Below are positions 33,888-39,998 of a stretch of 64,000 nucleotides of DNA, piece after piece. The position numbers and the translations under genes were made by a program. Numbering within the stretch: the first letter of the stretch is position 1; every line of letters starts with the position of its first letter. The notes below the pieces were generated by a model that was given only the letters and a program-made list of their open reading frames with translations, searched no databases and had not been told where the DNA came from. Source of the stretch: Haloplanus sp. HW8-1 (lineage in GTDB: Archaea > Halobacteriota > Halobacteria > Halobacteriales > Haloferacaceae); NCBI RefSeq assembly GCF_023703795.1, contig NZ_CP098518.1, positions 1,674,001 through 1,738,000 on the forward strand. The letters are read 5' to 3'.

Positions 33888-34313
33888 CTATTTATTCGCA
33901 TCTTCTATGTTTTTGACTTCTTCAGGAGAACAGATTTTGGTTACAACCCAATCGTCAGGTGGTGAGTGCTCCCCCTCAATGTGCTCTGCCTTGATATTTT
34001 GTCGCATTCTTGCGTACCCTTCATCGGTCAGTGTGTAATGACCGCGTTCGACTTTCTCAACAATATTTCCTGCCTCAAGTGTATTCAGTCGCCGTGAAAC
34101 CGAACTTCGCGGTCTGTCCAAATTCTTCGCGATTAGTGATGGTGTGAAGATCAAGCCTCGGCCCAGTAGTATGCAGATCTCTCGATCAAGATCAGTGATC
34201 CAATCGGGCGGATCAAGCTCCTCGTAGTCATAATCTTCTGTATTCCATGTAACTCCGTATTTTTCATACACCTCATAATCATCTGGCTTCGGTTGCTCGT
34301 CAGGGTCAGTCAT
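33888..34313 (-). CDS. winged-helix transcriptional regulator, PhiH1-repressor-like
   Basis: A 141-residue protein. After an acidic N-terminus ('DYDYEELDPPDWITDLDR'), the winged-helix core is 'ICILLGRGLIFTPSLIAKN', 'LDRPRSSVSRRLNTLEAGN' and 'IVEKVERGHYTLTDEGYA'. This order matches the PhiH1 repressor-like family of haloarchaeal virus and plasmid regulators. It is expected to control integrase or rep expression. The ATG at 34313 is preferred over a start four codons upstream. Transcribed divergently from the integrase 295 bases away. Confidence 0.8.
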   Translation of the reverse strand: MTDPDEQPKPDDYEVYEKYGVTWNTEDYDYEELDPPDWITDLDREICILLGRGLIFTPSLIAKNLDRPRSSVSRRLNTLEAGNIVEKVERGHYTLTDEGYARMRQNIKAEHIEGEHSPPDDWVVTKICSPEEVKNIEDANK

Positions 34314-34607
34314 ACCTGTAGGCACGACACTCTGATGCTAAAAGAGTGTCGCCAATCAAAGGCGGTTCAATAGAACGTTACTAATTACACGAAACAACTA
34401 AGTGCCGTTGCTATGATGGAGAGTATGTCACGGAACACTGCGGAGCGTGACCCCGTCCAAAGAGACACGCTCCGCGTCACGCCGTGGCATCCAAGGTGGA
34501 TGCATGAATCAGTACGCAAGCCCAACTCGTAAGATTGCTGGAATCGCAGCACAACGACTATCGATCCGGTGTAGTCACTCGATTTTCCCCGGTTCGGTGG
34601 TGGCTCG
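34314..34607. promoter_or_regulatory. divergent control region between repressor and integrase, with two perfect hairpins
   Basis: No gene is seen in 294 bases. It contains a perfect 10-bp inverted repeat (34440-34449 with 34466-34475, GCGGAGCGTG / CACGCTCCGC) and a 7-bp hairpin (34487-34493 with 34497-34503, GCATCCA / TGGATGC). Either could be an operator for the winged-helix protein, an integrase arm site, or part of a small RNA. Confidence 0.45.
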
Positions 34608-35657
34608 ATGAGCGATCTCGAACCAATCCCGCCGGAGCAGGCCGTGAAGATGTTTCACGATGCCATGCTCGACGAACACGCCGAGTCGACACGCCGTAGC
34701 GAAAAACACCGACTCCGCGCTTTCCTCCAATTCTGTGATGAACAGGGAATCGAGGATTTGACCGAACTCTCCGGGCGCGACCTGTACCTATACCGTACGT
34801 GGCGACGAGACGGTCAGGGAGACGGCCGTGAATCAATAAAGAAAGTCACCCTCAAGGGTCAATTGGCTACTCTCCGGCGATTTCTCCGATTTGCCGCCGA
34901 CATAGACGCCGTGCAAGCGAAGCTCTACGAACAGGTTACCTTGCCGACGATGACGAGCGGCGAGGACGTTTCGGAATCAACCCTTTCGGCTGACCGCGCC
35001 ATCGGGATTCTGAAATACCTCGAACGTGCCCAACCGGGCTCTCGTGATCACATCATCGTCCTTCTCCTCTGGAAAACCGGTGCTCGAACCGGGGCGGTCC
35101 GTGGTCTCGATCTCCGTGATCTCGATCTAGATGGCACACACCCGCGAGTCAACGGCCCGGCGATTCACTTCGTCCACCGCCCCGAGACTGGAACGCCGCT
35201 GAAGAATCAGACGAAAGGAACTCGGTGGAATCGGATCAGCGAATCAACGGCCCGCTACCTTCAGGATTACATCGACTACCACCGGCACGACGTGACCGAC
35301 GACCACGGCCGAAACCCATTGATAACAACTGAATACGGCCGTCCCGCGGGCAATACGCTACGGAAATCGCTCTACCGAGTGACCCGACCCTGCTGGCGTG
35401 GCGAGGAGTGCCCACATGATCGTGACCTGGAACACTGCGACGCGACGCATCTCGATCACGCCAGCAAATGTCCGTCGGCTCGCTCACCCCACGATCTCCG
35501 TAGCGGGCGCGTGACGTACTACCGACGCGAGGACGTTCCCCGCCGAGTCGTCAAAGATCGACTCAACGCCAGCGAGGATATCCTCGACCGGCACTACGAC
35601 CGGCGTTCGGATCGAGAACAGGCAGAACAGCGTAGCGACCACCTCCCTGACCTATGA
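34608..35657 (+). CDS. tyrosine recombinase / integrase
   Basis: A 349-residue integrase. The N-terminal SAM-like core-binding domain runs from 'AESTRRSEKHRLRAFLQFC' to 'LATLRRFLRFAADID'. The catalytic domain has Arg1 in 'LWKTGARTGAVRGLDLRD', a Lys in 'KNQTKGTRWNRI', the H-x-x-R in 'SPHDLRSGRVTYYRRED' and the Tyr in 'LDRHYDRRSDRE', so all key residues are present. A cysteine-rich insertion ('CWRGEECPHDRDLEHC', 'HASKCP') is typical of haloarchaeal members. It lies 132 bases from attR at 35790. The ATG at 34608 begins 'MSDLEPIPPEQAVKMFHD'. Confidence 0.93.
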   Translation: MSDLEPIPPEQAVKMFHDAMLDEHAESTRRSEKHRLRAFLQFCDEQGIEDLTELSGRDLYLYRTWRRDGQGDGRESIKKVTLKGQLATLRRFLRFAADIDAVQAKLYEQVTLPTMTSGEDVSESTLSADRAIGILKYLERAQPGSRDHIIVLLLWKTGARTGAVRGLDLRDLDLDGTHPRVNGPAIHFVHRPETGTPLKNQTKGTRWNRISESTARYLQDYIDYHRHDVTDDHGRNPLITTEYGRPAGNTLRKSLYRVTRPCWRGEECPHDRDLEHCDATHLDHASKCPSARSPHDLRSGRVTYYRREDVPRRVVKDRLNASEDILDRHYDRRSDREQAEQRSDHLPDL

Positions 35658-35789
35658 TTTCACAATTCGATACTAAACGGGTCTCGAACTCCGGTATAGC
35701 GGGACCCCATCGTGCCCGCTATCTGCGAACGTCAGTGAGCAGTAGCGGCTACTGGGATTTGAATCAGGGAGCGGCTTCGCCGCGACCGT

Positions 35790-35811
35790 GGTTCAAATCC
35801 CATCGTGCCCG
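35790..35811 (+). repeat. attR: 22-nt copy of the tRNA-Arg 3' end
   Basis: Exact repeat of 30064-30085, 132 bases after the integrase stop. It marks the right end of the integrated element. Confidence 0.85.
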
Positions 35812-35894
35812 CTCACTCGTTTCACTCGTTCGCAGCCACGATGTAGCCCCGCTCGCTCACTGCGTTCACTCGTGGGACTCCCATCGTGCCCGTG
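35800..35894 (+). repeat. 95-bp direct repeat, copy 1
   Basis: Matches 36628-36722 with five substitutions and no gaps. It begins and ends with the att core (CCATCGTGCCCG), i.e. it contains two att-like cores about 80 bases apart. Confidence 0.9.
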
Positions 35895-36035
35895 GCAGTA
35901 CCAAAACATCAGAACTTGGCCGCAGAGATGGTTTATTTCGACGTTTCGAATGCGAGAGCCGTCGAACTCGGATCCCGTATTTCCGAACGGAGTCCATCTA
36001 TTTCGAAAAACTGACCAACGCAGCCACGACCCCGT

Positions 36036-36332
36036 TCAATCGAACCCGTAGCGCTTGTGTGCCTCGTCGATGTCCACGATCTCGATCACGCGGACTTCCT
36101 CGTCCGCTTCGAGTACGTCATAGAACGCGGTGTGAGTCCGCCCGATATGCAGACGATAGAGTTCCTGTCCCTCGATCACTAGCTTCTCTTTGTCACCGGA
36201 TCCTGAATCCGGTCTCGAATACGGATCGTCCGCCAACTTCCGGAGATTGTCCGTCACGATGCGTGTGCTCTTCTCGTCTAGCGCGGCGACGTACTCACGG
36301 GCTTCCTCCGCGAGGAGAACCTCATAGCTCAT
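36036..36332 (-). CDS. RelE/ParE-family toxin
   Basis: A 98-residue RelE-fold protein: 'SYEVLLAEEAREYVAALDE', 'LRKLADDPYSRPDSGSGD', 'QELYRLHIGRTHTAFYDVL' and 'VRVIEIVDIDEAHKRYGFD'. The Arg and terminal Tyr-containing stretch match ribosome-dependent mRNA interferases of the RelE type. It overlaps the upstream antitoxin by 11 bases, typical of toxin-antitoxin pairs. The pair lies between the two 95-bp repeats. Confidence 0.85.
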   Translation of the reverse strand: MSYEVLLAEEAREYVAALDEKSTRIVTDNLRKLADDPYSRPDSGSGDKEKLVIEGQELYRLHIGRTHTAFYDVLEADEEVRVIEIVDIDEAHKRYGFD

Positions 36333-36519
36333 CGAGCGCCGTCAGTTCGTCAGTGTCTGCTTCACGGACCTCCGTCGCTCGTTCGACGAGTTGTCGACGC
36401 TGGTGTTCCTGGATCAGTTCCCCAAGCAGGTCGTCGTACGTCTCGCCCGCCCCCTTGAGCTCGTTCAGTTCTTTCCACCGCTCCTCCGTGACCGGGATTC
36501 GTTTGCTGGCGTTGGACAT
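36322..36519 (-). CDS. RelB-like antitoxin
   Basis: A 65-residue acidic protein starting at the ATG at 36519 ('MSNASKRIPVTEERWKELNE'). The N-terminus with 'RIPVTEERWKELNELK' resembles a ribbon-helix-helix or VapB-type DNA-binding segment ('GAGETYDDLLGELIQEHQRR'), followed by an acidic tail likely to wrap the toxin. It precedes and overlaps the RelE gene, so it should be translated first and autoregulate the pair. Confidence 0.8.
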   Translation of the reverse strand: MSNASKRIPVTEERWKELNELKGAGETYDDLLGELIQEHQRRQLVERATEVREADTDELTALDEL

Positions 36520-36955
36520 GCGTGCTGACACCTCTGTTCAATCCTTACAACGCTTACAGCCAAAAGGTTTCGGTGGACGAACTGCGTTCGCTACTATCGG
36601 GGTTGCATGTCCCCAAAGAACCGGATTCCATCGTACCCGCTCACTCGTGTCACTCGTTCGCGGCCACGATGTAGCCCCGCTCGCTCACTGCGTTCACTCG
36701 CGGGACTCCCATCGTACCCGTGACCGCACGGCCGAACGCCCCGGGGATTCGAGTCAGATGCGACCCTCGTGACCTCGCGAATCGTCGTCTCCTCGCCGTT
36801 CCGATCGAGAACGGGCCGCACAGCGCTGCGGTCTCCTCCCCCGGTTCGACCGTCGAACGATCCACCGAATCCCGGGTCGAGCGAACGACCGGGCCAAAAT
36901 CATCGGATCGTCTTCAGGTATTTGTGTGTACGGGACGTACGCAGGGCGGATAACG
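36520..36955. other. 436-base region before hop; contains the second 95-bp repeat, otherwise nothing recognised
   Basis: Apart from repeat copy 2 (36628-36722), which holds att-like cores at 36627-36639 and 36708-36720, no gene is seen. A possible weak promoter 'ggtatttgtg' lies about 35 bases before the hop ATG. Confidence 0.5.
36628..36722 (+). repeat. 95-bp direct repeat, copy 2
   Basis: Copy of 35800-35894 with five substitutions, including G-to-A in both att cores (CCATCGTACCCG). Together the two copies bracket a 733-base segment with the toxin-antitoxin pair. Confidence 0.9.
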
Positions 36956-37771
36956 ATGATCAATCCGACCGACTCACTCGGCGTACTACTCCAGACACAG
37001 GGCGAAGTGGTCTCACAGATACAGAACGACGTGTTGCTCAGTTCGTCGCTCTGGGTCAACATCGCTCTGGCGGGATTCGCCGCCCTGTTGTTCGCGTACA
37101 TGGGGCGAAACGTCTCCGCGGGCCGTCCCCGCCTCATCTGGGCGGCGACGCTCATGATCCCACTCGTCTCGATTTCGAGTTACCTCGGGCTGCTCTCGGG
37201 GTTGACCGTCGGCTTCGTCGAGATGCCTGCGGGCCACGCGTTGGCCGGCGAGGAGGTGATGAGTCAGTGGGGTCGATATCTCACGTGGGCGCTGTCGACG
37301 CCGCTGATCCTGCTCGCGTTGGGACTGCTCGCCGACGTCGACGCCGGGAGTCTGTTCGCGGTCATCGCGGCGGACGTCGGGATGTGTCTGACTGGTCTCG
37401 CTGCGGCGCTGGTCACCTCGTCGTACCTGTCCCGCTGGCTGTTCTACGCGATCAGCTGTGCCTTCTTCGTCGTCGTCCTGTACGCCCTGCTGGTCGAGTG
37501 GCCGCAGTCGGCCGCGTCGGCCGGAACGGGCGATATCTTCGGGACGCTTCGGGCACTCACCGTCGTGCTGTGGCTCGGCTATCCGATCATCTGGGCCGTC
37601 GGGGTCGAGGGCTTCGCACTCGTACAGTCCGTCGGACTCACCTCGTGGGGCTACTCCGCGCTGGACGTCCTGGCGAAGTACGTGTTCTCGTTCCTGCTGT
37701 TGCGGTGGGTCGCCGCCAACGAATCGACCGTCTCCGTCTCCGGTGGCGTCGGGGCCTTCGCCGACGACTGA
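36956..37771 (+). CDS. hop: halorhodopsin, light-driven chloride pump
   Basis: A 271-residue seven-helix retinal protein that imports chloride using light. Diagnostic motif is 'WGRYLTWALSTPLILLALG' (R107, T110, S114): Thr replaces the proton acceptor Asp of bacteriorhodopsin, and the proton-donor position is Ala, as in chloride pumps. Helix F-G features are 'LWLGYPIIWAVGVEGFA' and 'TSWGYSALDVLAKYVFSFLL', with the retinal Lys K241. The ATG at 36956 is chosen for 'MINPTDSLGV'; ten upstream in-frame residues are unlikely. No retinal biosynthesis gene is adjacent. It sits just right of the repeat-rich integration region. Confidence 0.96.
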   Translation: MINPTDSLGVLLQTQGEVVSQIQNDVLLSSSLWVNIALAGFAALLFAYMGRNVSAGRPRLIWAATLMIPLVSISSYLGLLSGLTVGFVEMPAGHALAGEEVMSQWGRYLTWALSTPLILLALGLLADVDAGSLFAVIAADVGMCLTGLAAALVTSSYLSRWLFYAISCAFFVVVLYALLVEWPQSAASAGTGDIFGTLRALTVVLWLGYPIIWAVGVEGFALVQSVGLTSWGYSALDVLAKYVFSFLLLRWVAANESTVSVSGGVGAFADD

Positions 37772-37802
37772 CGGGAGTTCGGCGGCGTCCCGCCGACCCC
37801 GT

Positions 37803-38165
37803 TCACACTCCGTCGACCAGATACGACCCCAGATACCCGCCGAGCGCGCTCAGCCCGACGGTGTAGGCCACGGCGACCGCGCCGCCGACGAGGACGACGA
37901 GTAGGCCGCCGATTCCGAGCGCCGACCCGCCGTGCAGGCCGAAGGCGAAGAAGCCGAGAAAGAAGACCGCGAGGAGGCCAAAGAGGACGAGCGGTATCGC
38001 AGCGAGCAGTCCCGAGATTGCGCCGACCCGGAGTCCCGCGTTCGCGTCGGCCTCGTTCAGGTAGGCGGCGACGCCGCCGCCGAGGACGGGCGAGAAGGGG
38101 ATAAACGAGAGGACGACGGTGACGACGGCGCCGAGCAACGCGTGGAGGGTCGAGTCGGAGACCAT
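37803..38165 (-). CDS. DUF5518-type membrane protein
   Basis: A 120-residue protein with three to four hydrophobic segments: 'LLGAVVTVVLSFIPFSPVLG', 'GAISGLLAAIPLVLFGLLA', 'GIGGLLVVLVGGAVAVAYTV'. The pattern 'PFSPVLGGGVAAYLNEAD' followed by 'GLRVGAISGLLAAIP' is common to haloarchaeal DUF5518 proteins, whose function is unknown. The start is the ATG at 38165. Convergent with hop, 31 bases apart. Confidence 0.75.
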   Translation of the reverse strand: MVSDSTLHALLGAVVTVVLSFIPFSPVLGGGVAAYLNEADANAGLRVGAISGLLAAIPLVLFGLLAVFFLGFFAFGLHGGSALGIGGLLVVLVGGAVAVAYTVGLSALGGYLGSYLVDGV

Positions 38166-38202
38166 ACGCTCACCTGTCACGCACGGGGCAAATACCTTCG
38201 GC

Positions 38203-38925
38203 TCACGCCTCGGGTACCATCGACAGCGTGCGCGTGTACCGGCGGATCGTGTTCCCGTCGGCGTCCTTGAGGAGGACCTGGAACTGTTTCTGGCCGGTCA
38301 CCGTCGTCAGTTGTCCCTCGTGGATGTCGAACTCGAACGGGGGCTGGCGGTCGACGGCGATCCGATCCCCGCCGCTTTGCACGACCACGTGGTCGATCCC
38401 CGCCGACTCCGTCAGATGGCAGTGAACGTGCGCCTCACCCCCGGCCGACGACTGCGTGCAGAGGAGGTCCGGGTTGATGTCGGCGCTCGTCCCGTCGAGC
38501 GACGACTGAAAGTCGAAGGTGACCGGTGCCACGGGGAGGGTGCCGAGGACGACCACGGCGACGAGAAAGAGGGCGAGCCCACCGGTCGGGAGATGCCGGC
38601 CGAGGGCCGTCTTCGTGTCGTTGCTCCCACCGCCCCGCCGCCAGCGGAGCGCGAGCGGGATGACGAGAAAGTGATGGACGGGACCGTACAGGATCAGGAG
38701 GAAGCCGTAGGCCATCGGATACGTGAGCCAGGTCCACCCCCGTTGATAGGAGAGCAACAGGTTCGACGCGGACCACAGGAAGAAGCCCAAAAAGACGAGC
38801 GCGCCACTCTTGAGGAATCGCCAACTGAGCGAGTTGGCGTAGTACACCGACCGTAACGTCCGCCAGGCGTCCCGAAGGCTTCCGGCGAGCCACGCCGACG
38901 GCGACCGAACGGTTTCGTCGCTCAT
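38203..38925 (-). CDS. uncharacterised membrane protein with C-terminal beta domain
   Basis: A 240-residue protein starting 'MSDETVRSPSAWLAGSLRD'. Three hydrophobic segments ('LKSGALVFLGFFLWSASNLL', 'YPMAYGFLLILYGPVHHF', 'GGLALFLVAVVVLGTLPVAP') are followed by an exported-looking region of about 110 residues with 'GEAHVHCHLTESAGIDHVVV' and 'QLTTVTGQKQFQVLLKDADG'. The His/Cys-containing stretch could bind a metal. It lies just after ctaB in the terminal-reductase cluster and may be a cluster accessory, but I do not recognise it. Confidence 0.65.
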   Translation of the reverse strand: MSDETVRSPSAWLAGSLRDAWRTLRSVYYANSLSWRFLKSGALVFLGFFLWSASNLLLSYQRGWTWLTYPMAYGFLLILYGPVHHFLVIPLALRWRRGGGSNDTKTALGRHLPTGGLALFLVAVVVLGTLPVAPVTFDFQSSLDGTSADINPDLLCTQSSAGGEAHVHCHLTESAGIDHVVVQSGGDRIAVDRQPPFEFDIHEGQLTTVTGQKQFQVLLKDADGNTIRRYTRTLSMVPEA

Positions 38926-38984
38926 CACCTGTCAGTGCGGACCGCAGCCGCAGGGGTGTTGTGACGAACGTGTTCGGATGGGAC

Positions 38985-39992
38985 TCAGCCCGTTACCCGC
39001 ACCCGGAGTCGGTCGTATGCCCGCACCGCCCGACCCACCCAGTTCGGCGCCGGCGCGGCACGGACGTCCCCGAGGCTCGGTCGGGCGATCCAGAGGCCGA
39101 CGAACGCCACGACCGTCCCCGTGGCGGCGACGGTCCCGGTCACCAGCGGCCGTCCGGCGACGACGCCGTCCACTCCCCACGCGACGAACGTGACCGTGAG
39201 CAGGACGTTCGAGGTAAAAAACGCCCGCACCGCGTGTGATTCGCCGCCGCCGCCGGCGAACGTCCGGTAGGCGAACAGAAAGAGGGGAACGCCGCCGACG
39301 AAACTCCCGGCGTAGGCGGGGCCGGCGACGGGGACGAGGGCGGCCGCGACGGCGACGGTCCCGACCGCCGACGTCCAGACGGCGCGGCGCACGCGGTCGA
39401 CGGGGGCGACCGCCGGGAGCGTCGCGACCCCCGCGGCGGCGAACTCGTCGCGGTAGACGACCGCCAGCGCCCACGCGTGGGCCGGGGTCCAGACGAACAC
39501 CAGCGTCGCCATGGCGACCGCCGGCACCGCGAGCGGGCGCACGGCAGTCCAGCCGGCGAGGACCGGAAAGGAGCCGGCGGAGCCGCCGAGGACGACGCCG
39601 AGCCAGTGCTGTCGCTTCAACAGGACGGTGTAGAGGCCGACGTACGCGGCGACGCCGAGCCACATGTACGCCACCGAAACCGGAGCCAGCGCCCACAGGC
39701 CGATCCCCGTCGCGGCGACGAGGAGGCCGACGCCGAACGCCAGCGCCAGCCGGGAGTCGAGCCGCCCCTGTGCGAGCGGTCGACCCGCCGTCCGGTCCAT
39801 GATCGGGTCGATGTCTCGGTCGTAGTAACAGTTACAGACGGCGGCGCCACCGGCCATGCCGAGTCCCGCGAGGACGAAGGCGAGGAGGTCGGCGAGCGGG
39901 AGTCCGCCGGCTGCGAACGTCGCACCCGTTCCGGTGAGCGAGAGTAGCGCGGCGATTCGCGGCTTCGTCAGGGAGAGGAGATCGGAGAACAC
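38985..39992 (-). CDS. ctaB: heme O synthase (protoheme IX farnesyltransferase)
   Basis: Transfers a farnesyl-type tail to heme b, giving heme o for terminal oxidases. A 335-residue UbiA-family protein with about nine hydrophobic segments. The prenyl-diphosphate metal motif is 'NCYYDRDIDPIMDRTAGRP' near residue 53-71; the second conserved region is 'FVWTPAHAWALAVVYRDEF' near 165-183. The N-terminus 'MFSDLLSLTKPRIAALLS' is the normal COX10 start. It ends a run of minus-strand genes after subunit I, six bases from its stop. Confidence 0.93.
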   Translation of the reverse strand: MFSDLLSLTKPRIAALLSLTGTGATFAAGGLPLADLLAFVLAGLGMAGGAAVCNCYYDRDIDPIMDRTAGRPLAQGRLDSRLALAFGVGLLVAATGIGLWALAPVSVAYMWLGVAAYVGLYTVLLKRQHWLGVVLGGSAGSFPVLAGWTAVRPLAVPAVAMATLVFVWTPAHAWALAVVYRDEFAAAGVATLPAVAPVDRVRRAVWTSAVGTVAVAAALVPVAGPAYAGSFVGGVPLFLFAYRTFAGGGGESHAVRAFFTSNVLLTVTFVAWGVDGVVAGRPLVTGTVAATGTVVAFVGLWIARPSLGDVRAAPAPNWVGRAVRAYDRLRVRVTG

Positions 39993-39998
39993 GGACGA

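Larger units (their letters stand above)
30086..35811 (+). mobile_element. tRNA-integrated element (plasmid/virus-like)
   Basis: A 5.7-kb insertion bounded by the 22-nt repeat copies at 30064-30085 and 35790-35811. It carries a HUH-type replication initiator, two unknown AT-rich genes, a GIY-YIG-like gene, a PhiH1-repressor-like winged-helix gene and a tyrosine recombinase next to the right end. Base composition differs from the host; a sampled 60-base line at 32821 has 22 G/C, against 41 at 12121. No capsid, spike or conjugation gene is seen, so it is best described as an integrated small plasmid or pleolipovirus-like replicon, possibly a remnant. Confidence 0.85.
35658..36035. other. 378-base region with several att-core copies and hairpins, no gene
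   Basis: The 13-mer CCCATCGTGCCCG, identical to the end of tRNA-Arg, occurs at 35706-35718, 35799-35811 and 35880-35892. The first copy is inside an 8-bp hairpin (35696-35703 with 35715-35722). An 11-bp perfect inverted repeat (35753-35763 with 35792-35802) contains the T-arm sequence. No credible protein gene is seen. Confidence 0.7.

Noticed and set aside
35800-36722. CRISPR-like reading of the repeated 13-mers and 95-bp repeats
   Set aside because: Copies are few, irregularly spaced and identical to the tRNA 3' end; there are no unique spacers of even size and no cas genes.
35654-36772. A 372-codon plus-strand frame across the att region and toxin-antitoxin pair
   Set aside because: It is Arg/Ser-rich, contains the direct repeats and is antisense to the RelE/RelB genes.
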